A stretch of 64,000 nt of DNA, taken from contig CM035309.1 in the NCBI GenBank assembly GCA_002900995.3, forward strand, positions 62,001-126,000, read 5' to 3'. Of the stretch, positions 1 to 9,408 are shown piece by piece (within the stretch, counting starts at the first letter, position 1; the number at the start of each line of letters is the position of its first letter). Source of the stretch: Ganoderma boninense. Its lineage: Eukaryota > Basidiomycota > Agaricomycetes > Polyporales > Polyporaceae. Under the pieces are notes generated by a model, which saw nothing but the letters and a program-made list of their open reading frames with translations, ran no database searches and was not told the DNA's origin. A program made the translations under genes and the position numbers.

Positions 1-188
1 GCACCAAGACGCTCAACCTCGTGCGTCGCGACTATTCCTGGCCTGGTGTTGCCACGTTCGTTCGCAACTACGTTCGAGCGTGTGACACCTGTGCTCGCAT
101 CAAGATCCCGCGGCACAAGCCTTACGGTCTCCTCCGCCCTTTGGAGATCCCCGACCGTCCGTGGCGAGCCATCACCATGGACCACATT
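1..188 (+). pseudogene. gypsy integrase, N-terminal zinc-binding fragment (5' half of broken gene)
   Basis: The reading frame encodes the end of the HHCC integrase zinc-binding domain (CDTC followed by ARIK) and the linker that normally leads into the catalytic core (PDRPWRAITMDHI). The frame continues only a few residues into the inserted transposon before a stop at about 240. The start is outside the window. The matching 3' half begins at 6776. Confidence 0.88.
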
Positions 189-200
189 GCATCAGAACTT
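189..200 (+). repeat. left terminal inverted repeat of the Plavaka element
   Basis: The 12 bases GCATCAGAACTT are the exact reverse complement of 6762-6773, and similarity continues imperfectly for about 10 more bases. The target duplication TT lies at 187-188. Confidence 0.88.
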
Positions 201-241
201 CCAGATTTTCCTTATTTACTTACTGGACTTATTTTGAACTG

Positions 242-275
242 AAAGTGACCGAAGAGAAGTAAGTGCCCGAAGAGG
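242..275 (+). repeat. left subterminal direct repeat of the Plavaka element
   Basis: Two copies of a motif close to AAGTG(A)CCCGAAGAG lie side by side, about 50 bp inside the left terminus. Such subterminal repeats are commonly transposase-binding sites in CACTA-like elements; that role here is inferred. Confidence 0.45.
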
Positions 276-331
276 TCGCAAGTCGGAGACAAAGCTGCCC
301 AAGATATGCAAGCGGCCGGAGTGCAATAATA

Positions 332-3300
332 CTAGAGTATGATCTCATGTGAATGGTAGTCAGCGTAGGAATTTACAAAGTACGCATTAAACGCATCAAG
401 GGAATCAGAAGCATTGAAATCTAGAGGTAAAAACCCGCTACCGAATACTGGCATAAGGTGACAGGCACGTTCAATCTGCCGAAGGTTTACTACGCTCGTA
501 ACCTGGATGCCATGTGCATTAAGCTCAGGCCGTACAACCCACATATTGGTTGCAGGATGCACATCAGCATCGGTCACAAACCAGGATACAAGTGCACAAG
601 AGTATAGAACAAAGTCATGTGTGAAAGAAAGCAATCTGCGGAGGCGGGCAACTCGATATCGAGCCATGCCTTGGGCGTTCGGATCTGTGATGATAAGTAC
701 TGTATCGTACCGAGGGCCTTTCTTATACCAATTCGGATTGCAGCGGATGATCTCACGGTGCATACCTGCAGGACCGCAGATATCACTTGGGGCAAAGTAA
801 ACAACCGACGCACTAGAATGGAGTCCGAGGCACTCCCGGGCGGGAATATGTGGCATGTCGTCAAGAGTGGCATCTGGACCAAGCTCCATACCCGGATATC
901 GTTGCTCATGAAGAAATCGGGCAACCATCTCGCGGAGGTTGGGGATTTGGAGCTCATCCGCAAGCTGAATTAATTGACGAGTTTCTGTATAAGCTGTTAG
1001 CGTATTGCGATGTGCAGCAGTTGCGTCGAGAAAATAACTTGCCCTGGGCTTTCCCGACCCAAATTCGTGCACTGGCATGGTCTCCGTCATCGTCCTGGGC
1101 ATCAAACACGGCCCCTAGAAAGATTTCCTCCTTCTGGTGCTGTAGGTCTCCAATTTCGTCGTCGCCGAGCGTGAGTCGCGCAGCAGTGAGTACGTCGTTA
1201 TGGAGCATGCCGCGACGGCCAAACTCGACGAGGGCTGCAGACATCTGGCTCTGTCGAGAGATTGTGCGGAGCATCTGACCGATGGGCTCTCTGCGGTTTG
1301 AGCGGCGCCATGTCTCCTTGACTGCCACGATGTGTTTTGACTCGGTGATGGACGAGCACAGACCATTCAGGGATCCGAACAGGCGGATACTCCGGATGTA
1401 GTGCACGAGTGAGTGCTGGCGGGGAAGGCCGCACCCGTCCGGTCGTACGCCCGTCTCGACAAAGACTGACCTCAGGTCGTGGAAGTAGTCGAGGGCTTCC
1501 TGCATTGCATCGAGACTGAAGGTGTCGTGAGCGGATCGCCGGGCGTCATAGCAGAAGTCAAGGAAGACAGTGAGACACTGAACCATCCGAGGTGGTACGA
1601 GGCCTGTGATCGCAGAGATGTAGACCTAAGCATTTGATGAAAGCGAACGAGCTAAGGATGTGTTGTAGTACCAGAATGATCACAAATGGGATGTACCTTC
1701 ATCAAGCACTTCGAGTCTTGGCCCGTCCACTGGGAGAAGTTGCGCCCATGGTGGAAATGGCGCAAGCCGGGGAAAGGGGGGGCGGCAGCAATGCTACAAT
1801 GTGACCGTAAGGCATAATTACTTGCCGAAGGGCGAATGCGACCGGAACCATTGACTTACCGGCGGTCTATTTCTTCGATAATGCGGTTGGCCGCAACCTC
1901 CGACTCGGCCGTCAGTCGGATGTACTCCATGACCCACTCGACGAGGTGATCCTTGAATGTTCCTTTGATGAGCTGATGGAGCAAATCTGGCGTAATTAGC
2001 TCGTGAATGTCGGCACGAGGGAAGTGATTGGTAAATGGCTGCCATGGAAAATCATGATTAGTGTGTGCGTATGGGATGGAAGACATGGAGGATTGCGAAC
2101 CTGGACGTCTGCGACCACTCCGAATACATCCCAGAGGGTCTGTGGGGTGAAGGTCTCGACAAGACACTCGGTGTGTTCACGAAAGCGGGGTTTTCCCGGG
2201 TTCTCGAGATTGTCAGGGAAGGCGAGGCATCTAGGCTGACAGTGAGCAGATTCTATCTGACTTATCCGATGTCAGATACGCACTTTGGACACCATCCCTG
2301 CACGATTCCCGCGAGACACACTTGCTCTGGGTAGTCAGCAATGAACGGGCCAATTTCGAAGATGGCACGACGGAAGTGGCCGTCCGGGCATCTCATGATA
2401 TGGGGCGCAACCATGGCTGGGCGAAGCGGACTGAGAATCTGTGCGAGGGCGCGGTGGTAGAGCTCTTTGGAGAACAGTCTGAATTCGTCGGAATTTTTGT
2501 CACGACCACCTACACCGAGGTTAGCATCACAGGGTATGATTCTGACTCATGGCTGAACAACTTGAAAGTTGAAGGTATCGACGTACATTTTGGTATAGCC
2601 AGGAAGGCCAGTGGGATGACTGCGTCCCGGTGGGCACGACGCATTTCGTTGTGAATGTTTCCAAGTGACATATACAGGGGGTGAAATGATTGATGACCGG
2701 CGACGACTGACACGGTTGTCTTGTCTGCGCCAAAAATGACAGGTACAAGCATGGCGCCATGCATGGCCGGGTCTTCTGAGAGCTTGTTCTGCAGACTGCA
2801 TGTCAGTCAGGCACGGAGAAGTGAGGGATGATTGTATAGGTAGATGCCCGTCCGAGTTGAGACAGGGGCGGCGGTACTGACGCTTCTTTCCAGACTAACA
2901 GGGCTATATACATGGAATGAGATGTACTTACCGCTTTTTTGAACGCCCAATGCCCTGACATGAGGTGAGAGAACCTCCGGCAGTTCTCCCCAATGTACTC
3001 TTCAAAAGGGGAGTAGTCCCAGGTCCTGTGAAAGTCTGTGCTGCTCGCCATGCTTTCGGCAACACGAAGGGGATCGCGCATGTACACCGTGTAGGTCTGC
3101 AGCTTCCATGCAGGAGTGCGAGGTGTGATGGGGCCAGTGTACCTCATCTCGAAAGCTCTCCATGGAATTTCACCGTATGGGATGGCGTCTATGTGTTGCT
3201 CGATGTCGTCCGCATCCGTGAAGAATGTCGTTGCGTTGGCGTTGCCCGTCTCCGTAGCTTTTTGAGCGGCGAGGATGCGCAAGAGCTGGTTGATTTTAGA

Positions 3301-3638
3301 TCTTGAGGTCTTCACTTCCTCGAAATGCCAGTGTGCGAACTCGAATTGTGGCCGGTCCTCGAAGGGCCACCAGTCGTGCGTGTCATCGCGAGGTGGAGGA
3401 GGAGTGCCGGGTGGGAGGAAGTCGCCGTCTTCATTGCAAGGGCAGGCTAGCCACGCGACAATCAGAAAAATCAGCGACTTCTAGGAGGAGGACAATACGG
3501 ACCTGTAAGGCTGGGATGGTACACAAATGTCGACGGCGGAGCTGGGGGTTTGGGAAATTTGTGAATATTGACGTTGTGACTGTCGTAACAACGTTGCGTG
3601 TTAAAAGTGTGGTGGCAGAGGTTGCAGGAGCGGGTCAT
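332..3638 (-). CDS. Plavaka-family transposase
   Basis: This is the transposase of the element, acting in the nucleus to cut and join element ends. The start at 3638 gives a C2H2 finger at the N-terminus (C-x2-C-x12-H-x4-H). A 56-nt intron then joins to the conserved DGDFLPPG segment. Family blocks follow in order: FEMRYTGPI, GADKTTVSV, MRCPDGHFRRAIFEIGPFIA with a WCPKC pair, PRADIHELITPDLLHQLIKG, GVRPDGCGLPRQHS, GLCSSITESKH and the tail YADYHSHEI. At least five introns are needed, and most joins are clean. Around 1000-1110 the frame changes; either a poorly matching intron or a one-base frameshift is needed, so activity is uncertain. Confidence 0.88.
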
Positions 3639-3801
3639 GGTTGGGCAAGCAGCAGGTATTAATACGATGAATGTCGACAGTTGGACCTAAGGTGGGGGGG
3701 AGGACAGGGGGAGGACGACGACCCTGCCTTCCGGCCTTGCCCGGAAAGCCCCAACGACGGGCGGCAATTTTACTATCCCTTCGTCCTTCCCCCCAACTCT
3801 C
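3639..3801. promoter_or_regulatory. shared divergent promoter of the two Plavaka genes
   Basis: Only 163 bp separate the start codons of the transposase (minus) and the second element gene (plus), so both must be driven from this interval. A G-rich stretch lies near 3692-3712 and a pyrimidine-rich stretch near 3771-3799. No clear TATA box was seen. Confidence 0.5.
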
Positions 3802-6521
3802 ATGGCTGCTGACAAGAAGAAAAAGAAGGCCAGGCCCCCGAAACAACATGTGGACCCCTCGCAGGAGCCCGAAGACCATGATGAGATGGCAATCGGTACG
3901 TTTTCATTGAATGGACTCTTCGCAGCGCTCCGATTCTCTGCGCAACTTTGCGTACGACCATGCTATGGTTCCAGTAGCACTGACAACTATTGTACTGTGC
4001 ACTTGAAAACTTGTATCAGATGACCCCGCGCAGGAAGACCGTGAACTGGCAATGAATGTACCTCCCCCCCGTCCTCGATCCGGCCGTTCGGCACGACAGG
4101 TATCTCCCCCTCCACTCCAGGACAGCGGTATGGCGGTCGACACAAATGCCGACAGTGCACCACCTCCGGGTCACCGTTACAGCACACGCGCTGGGAACGT
4201 CGATCGTCACCCGGGCAAAGATGTCGGACTTCACTGGAAGGAGTACAAGCGCGAACGTGAAGCTTCTGCTGCAAAAAAGGCTGAGCAGAAGGCAGCGGAG
4301 GAGGAACGCAAACGACAAAAGGTGTACCTCACAGAGCTGGAGTCCACCGGCATCCGCAAGTTGGCCGCCCTGCAGGCCGAGAGGGAGGCAGAGGAGAACG
4401 ACGATGAACACTATCTGGAAGCGAGCTTAGCGAGCGGCTACTCCCGCACATCTTTGGCAACTCCGTCCCGTCGCCCAGCATCTGTTCAGAATGATACCCA
4501 ATCTTCCGGGAGTAAGTAATCGGAGGATTATCTCAACAATGTCTTGCATAGCTCACCAACATCGTTGACAGGTTCCGACGAGCCTGAGGACTCTGAGAGC
4601 GAAGCAGTCGCACTCAGTCAGAAGCGAGTAAGTACGAGAGAATGACGCGTCTTCACTCGTTGAAGGCGCCCCTTTACTTCCATTAACGGCGTGTCGCAGG
4701 TCAAAGCTGCAAGGAAAAGCAAGGCAGAACGAGTACGAGAGAAGCGAGCCAAGATAACCGTGCAAATCGATGATGCCGCCGCAAGCCAAGCAAAGACCAA
4801 CAAAGGAAAACAACCGGCTGCGAAGAAGGCGGCGACATTGCGCGTCTCGATGCAAACGTGAGAGCATCCTCTTCGTGTCTGGGCGTCAGTCAAGCTCTTC
4901 ACCTCACACTCGCCACCCACAGCGTTCCCTCAGACCAACAATCCAGCGGCTATGACCCCACAGTGTACACGGCTGCGTACCGCGCTAAGCTCGCAGCCTC
5001 CGCAAACGCTCACAAGTCCAATCCTGGGGGCTCAGGCACCACAACGCCTACCCCTCAGCCCCGTGCTCTCTCCACCTCTACCTCTACCACCGGCACCCCC
5101 CGTACGGCTATTCTTCGCTTTCGAACAGTGTCTTCCTCCCAGCCATCGACCTCTGTTCAACCACGGCACGCCACCCCGATACCTCTAGGGCCCCCGGCCG
5201 CGTCTGAGGGGCAATCAGACGACGAGGTCGACTTCGGGTCAGGAGGATTCAATGACGAAGACGTGAGAATCAGTCGGGACTCAGTGATTGGACGGCAGAG
5301 AGGTCGACAGCCTGAGGTGCGTAATGGACCAGGATGCCTGCGATTCCCATACTTACCAGTTACCAGCTCGTTGCCGTCACGCGAGTGGACCCCGAACCCA
5401 AGGTGAAACCTAAGCGGAAGCGCACCGCCAAGGCCGATATGGATCCCTCGAAGTCTCGCTCCGCTGGTAACATTGAGGTGTGGCTTCGAGACGACTTCGA
5501 GAGCACCATTCTCCCTTCCGTCATCCATCACTTCGGCGCCCAACGAGATCCCTGGAAGCTCGACTCGAACGATGACCGGCAAGGACGCTTGGCAGGGACC
5601 TCAGACGAGGAGGAAGGCATCGGTCTCCTCGATATCCTGCAAGACATTATCAGCCATCTCTTCCCGCGCCGACAGCATCAAGTCACCACGAAGGACCGTG
5701 TGGTCGCAGTCGTATGTCCACTTCACTTCTAAAGCTTAGCCAACAATTTCTGACCTGTTCACTCACACCATTACCCTGCCAGACTCGTCAGCGGGTCATG
5801 AACTGGCGGCGAGGCTTCATGACCAGAGCCCACAATGCCGTCAAGGTCGCAGTCGACAATTGGAAGAAGGCAAACCCGGAAGCAACCGAGGACGAGCTCG
5901 CGATCTGGGCGGCCACCGCGCTTCATCCGAGACGTGGGCTCGCATGGTGGGAATTTCCCAAGTCCGAGCGCGTACGTATCCCGGCGCATTCTACTTGTAT
6001 TCGACGACACCTTGACGTCCACCCTTTCAATGGACAGAACCCGAAGCCAGAAGGGCCACTCAGCACGACGTACATTCTCAAGAGCTTCGCACCACACTTC
6101 AAGAGCATATCAGGTTCGATTCTCGCCGAACCTGGGGAGCCAGTCGGTGCGCTCGGCCTTGCATGTGCTGCGGTGAGTTCTCCTTCGCTGTCCTCACACT
6201 TGATGATCGTGATCCATCGAACAATTGCTGACGTGAAGTCCTTAGGTCGAGATAGCCTTCAAGTGCTACAAAACAGGCAAGTATATCACGCCCGAAGAGG
6301 AATTCGACGCGAAGAATGCTGGAGAGGGCACGGATGGCTTCGGCGAGAGTACCATCCAATCTATGTTGGATGATGTTGAACTCTGGGAGGAGTTCATGCG
6401 CCGCGCTCGTCAACATGCTCCGTGGAGCTCACAGTTAGCAAAACAGCGCAGCCCGCCTCGTAGTCGCCAGCGGAACATCTTTGCCAGTAGCTCGCCAGCA
6501 CGTGGAGACGAGAGTGCCTAG
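3802..6521 (+). CDS. second gene of the Plavaka element, uncharacterised protein
   Basis: This is a multi-exon gene inside the transposon and divergent from the transposase. The N-terminal part is lysine-rich, followed by a Pro-rich stretch and a likely coiled coil (KREREASAAKKAEQKAAEEE). After a Ser/Thr/Pro-rich and acidic linker comes a globular C-terminal half. Landmarks there are WLRDDFESTILPSVIHHFG, a segment beginning TRQRVMNWRRGF, then WKKANPEATEDELAIW, and ALGLACAAVEIAFKCYKTGKY. Introns are short; the first runs from the GTACGT after codon Ile to the AG at 4019. I do not recognise a catalytic motif. Position suggests an accessory factor for transposition, regulation or nuclear targeting. 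I believe similar proteins occur in other Agaricomycetes, but this was not checked. Confidence 0.75.
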
Positions 6522-6700
6522 ATAGCGCAAGTGTAGCTGGTGCTGTAGGTTATATCCAAATCTAATGATAACCCCCCTGCTCTCCAGTGCTTCCCGCAGT
6601 GATGTGCGCCGCCCTACTTAGTTGGCTTATGTGGCTTGTGTAGAGTGGTCTTATGGCTTAAATCATGTGTCTTAAATTTAGTCGTCTTACAGTCTTGCGG

Positions 6701-6750
6701 TCACAGTTAAGAGCACTTAAGGGCATTTAAGGGCATTTAAGGGCTGTTAA
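6701..6750 (+). repeat. right subterminal 10-bp repeats ending in TTAA
   Basis: Five consecutive 10-bp units end in TTAA: TCACAGTTAA, GAGCACTTAA, GGGCATTTAA twice, and GGGCTGTTAA. They stop 11 bp before the right inverted repeat. The regular spacing and subterminal position suggest transposase-binding sites. Confidence 0.65.
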
Positions 6751-6761
6751 GCAAATTCCAG

Positions 6762-6773
6762 AAGTTCTGATGC
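6762..6773 (-). repeat. right terminal inverted repeat of the Plavaka element
   Basis: AAGTTCTGATGC is the exact inverse of the left terminus at 189-200. It is followed by TT (6774-6775), the second copy of the target duplication, and then directly by in-frame integrase sequence. Confidence 0.88.
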
Positions 6774-6775
6774 TT

Positions 6776-8149
6776 GTCAAGCTCCCCAAGTCTCACGGCT
6801 ACGATTCGATCTGGGTCATCTGCGACCGCCTCACCCGTTACGCACACTTCATCCCGTGCAATGAGGCGACAGACGCACCCGGCCTAGCCTGGCTCTTTCT
6901 CGACCGCATTTTCCGTCACCATGGCATGCCCGAGTCTATTGTCTCGGACCGTGGTTCCACATTCATTTCTAAGTTTTGGACAGAACTTACTTCTCTTTTG
7001 CATACACAGCTCCACCAGTCGACAGCATACCATCCGCAAACCGATGGTCTGTCCGAGCGCACCAACCAAACGCTCGAGACGTACCTCCGCGCGTACGTCT
7101 CCTACCAGCAAGACGACTGGGTCGACTACCTCCCGCTCGCTGAGTTCGCCTTCAACAACCACGAGAACGAGTCCACGCAACAGACTCCGTTCTTCGCGAA
7201 CTTCGGCTTCCATCCTGCTTTCGAACCTCAGCCCGTCGAGCGTGCAGTCGTCCCGGCCGCCGCTGACATGGCTACCCGCCTTGCCCGTCTCCACAACGAG
7301 CTCCGTGCCCAGCTCCTTGGCGCACAAGAGCGTCAGTCTCGCTACTACAACCGCCGCGTTCAAGACAGCCCCAAGTACCAGCCTGGCCAGCTCGTATGGC
7401 TGCTCCGGCGACACATCAAGACCACGCGCCCTTCTGACAAGCTCGACCATCGACGTCTCGGCCCATTTCCCATTGATCACTCCGTCTCCCACTTCGCATA
7501 CAAACTCCGTCTCCCTCCGTATCTTACCCGTCTCCATCCCGTCTTCCATGTTTCTCTTCTCGAACCCTACCACGATCCTTCCAAGTTCCATTCTCACGCT
7601 GTTCCTGTTCCTTTCGATCTCGCCGATGACGACACTCCCTCCGTTCCCATCCACTCCATCCTCGACTGTCGCAAGCTCGGTCAGCGCTACGAGTATCTCG
7701 TACGCTGGCAGGGTCTGTCGACCGAAGAAGACTCTTGGGTCCCGCTCTCCGACGTTCCGACCTCCGACAACGAGCTACTCGAGCGCTTCCATCGCCGACA
7801 CCCTCGTTCTCCACGCCCATCACGCACCATCATTGACCACTCCGCCCACGTTACATTTGATGTTACTAATGATCCTTCTTCTTCTCCCGAACAGGCTCCT
7901 CCCGCCGCGTCCTCGTCCTCCGTACCCGCTGCCTCTCCGCCTGAACCCGCTCCCGCTCCCGCTCCTCGCCGTGGCCGTCCTCGCCGCGCTCCTGCCGTTC
8001 CATCCGCTGCTCCTCGCCCACGCTCCCCCGCACCTGTCCGCCAAAATCTCCGTCAGGAGTACACTCCGCCGACGCAGACCACACTCCGTTCAGGGCGTGT
8101 CTCTCGTCCGCCACCACCACCAGATGCGGAGCGCCCGGGTGGTAGATGA
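6776..8149 (+). pseudogene. gypsy integrase core plus chromodomain (3' half of broken gene)
   Basis: The frame continues the integrase from position 1-188. It shows the catalytic core with the first Asp in ICDRLTRYAHF, the second Asp in SDRGSTF and the Glu in DGLSERTNQTLE, i.e. a complete DDE triad. After a basic C-terminal domain comes a chromodomain (YEYLVRWQGLSTEEDSWVP), which marks the chromovirus branch and usually steers integration to particular chromatin. The tail is Pro/Ala-rich and ends at 8149. The frame itself is undamaged; only the inserted transposon breaks the gene. Confidence 0.9.
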
Positions 8150-8239
8150 CCGGGGTTCTTGCAGGTGGCTGGTCGCACGCGTGAGCTGATGGTGCCCGTA
8201 CGCCGGGGCTGTTGGTTCGCGACGTAGCGCTCTCCCTTG

Positions 8240-8251
8240 AGGAGGAGGTAG
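8240..8251 (+). promoter_or_regulatory. polypurine tract of the gypsy element
   Basis: The purine run AGGAGGAGGTAG lies immediately before the LTR start, the expected plus-strand primer position for reverse transcription. Confidence 0.65.
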
Positions 8252-8562
8252 TGTAACGGCGCTGCCGTTGCACGAGCCTCATGGCCTATGTTCCGTTACC
8301 TACGTCACGATCCGTTATGTAGTCACATCCCGTACCTTGTTCCCTGTTCCTCCCGACACGGCCTCCCGCTCTGCCATGTATGTCCACCCCGCCTCGATGC
8401 CTCGCGTGGCCGCCACTATCAGTACGTAGTCAGTATATAAGTTCGATACTCACCTGTCTTGTAGTTTCCTCGCGGAATCAACGCCAGTACCCGGCGCCCT
8501 CTCTGCTCTCAGCTCTTCTGTCTGCCTGCTCGTCCGTCCTCCGTCCGCCCGCGCCCGTTACA
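8252..8562 (+). repeat. 3' LTR of the gypsy element, 311 bp
   Basis: The LTR begins TGTAACGG and ends CCGTTACA, an 8-bp perfect inverted terminus with the canonical TG...CA ends. A TATATAA box lies near 8437. The partner 5' LTR is outside the window, so age cannot be estimated here. Confidence 0.85.
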
Positions 8563-9408
8563 GCGAACAGCCCTCTCCTTCGTCCGTGCGGAGACACCAA
8601 TGCCTGGTCCGCGCGGACAACCCTCTCCGTTGTCCGCGCGGACAGATGGCTGCCTCATCCATGCAGAACACCATGGCGCGGACCCATGGTCCCTTCGTCC
8701 GCGCACTTCAGAGCCCCGACCCTTGTGATTATATGGCCCTAACCCTTCCAGGCAGTCTTTTACCCCCTCTGTCATGACGAGCCTCCCTCCGTTCTGGTAC
8801 CTCACCCTCGTCGGAGCGTTCACGTCCCTCGCGAGTCATCGGTATCGCGCTCGGGTGCGTCGTTGGCGTCCGCGCAGCGAGACACTCGCAGGAGATACCA
8901 ACTGGTCTGACGTTCCTGATGGAGGACTGGGTCGGGCGGGCGACTGTGGCGGGGTGCCTTGTCCTCGGGATATTCGCGTTGCCTATCGGGATGGCGATTT
9001 TCGGCCGTGCGAGCACATTTAGGGCTGTAGACGGGTTGATGATGCAGGTCGTTGGGCTGGGGATACTCTCCGTCCTTGGGGTGGGTGGTATTGCTGGCTA
9101 CATGCTGTGGCATTCTGTGCACGATGAATGGCGCAGGCGCAAGTTATCGATGGGGTTCAAAGACTGAATAGCGATCACGCATTTACTGCAATGTTCGCCT
9201 TCGCTAGTGCAGGTATTGAAACGACGATGAAAGGGCATGGAAGTTAAAGTTATATATAATCTGACACGCTCCCTCTCCGGGGTCATAACTACTGGTCGTA
9301 TAGATTCTCAACAACTAAGCTACTTAGCGATAGACACAGAGCTGCGGCTGTACGTTATTGGTGGTATACAATGGGTTCGTGATCCTGATCCTCTACTGCA
9401 CGCTGTTA
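8563..9408. other. flank between retrotransposon and PSD gene, with a possible small hydrophobic ORF
   Basis: A plus-strand ORF with ATG at 8919 runs to 9167 (82 codons) and encodes two hydrophobic stretches (GCLVLGIFALPIGMAIFG and VVGLGILSVLGVGGIAGYML) followed by a basic tail. The same frame stays open upstream to about 8774 with another hydrophobic run but no ATG. A nearby ATG at 8774 is in a different frame. It could be the 3' remnant of a membrane-protein gene damaged by the retrotransposon, or chance. The last 240 bp are mostly 3' flank of the PSD gene. Confidence 0.3.

Larger units (their letters stand above)
189..6773. mobile_element. Plavaka (CACTA-like) DNA transposon, 6585 bp
   Basis: The element is bounded by inverted repeats starting GCATCAGAACTT and flanked by a TT duplication (187-188 and 6774-6775). 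It carries a Plavaka transposase gene on the minus strand (332-3638) and a second, divergently transcribed gene of unknown function (3802-6521), separated by 163 bp. Short direct repeats lie just inside both ends. It is inserted in a gypsy integrase gene, so it arrived after that retrotransposon. The family assignment rests on transposase motifs; the short TSD agrees with CACTA-related elements, which usually duplicate 2-3 bp. Confidence 0.9.
1..8562 (+). mobile_element. 3' part of a Ty3/gypsy chromovirus LTR retrotransposon, interrupted
   Basis: The window opens inside the pol gene of a gypsy-type retrotransposon. The order seen is integrase zinc-binding region, integrase core, chromodomain, polypurine tract and 3' LTR. 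The upstream gag, protease and reverse transcriptase and the 5' LTR lie outside the window. A Plavaka DNA transposon (189-6773) sits inside the integrase coding region, so this copy cannot make an intact integrase. Removing the insert and one copy of its 2-bp duplication restores the reading frame at codons Asp-His-Ile / Val-Lys-Leu. Confidence 0.9.

Noticed and set aside
8919..9167. Relation of the hydrophobic ORF to the membrane protein at 52814-53722
   Set aside because: Similarity is limited to a few hydrophobic residues and is not convincing by eye.
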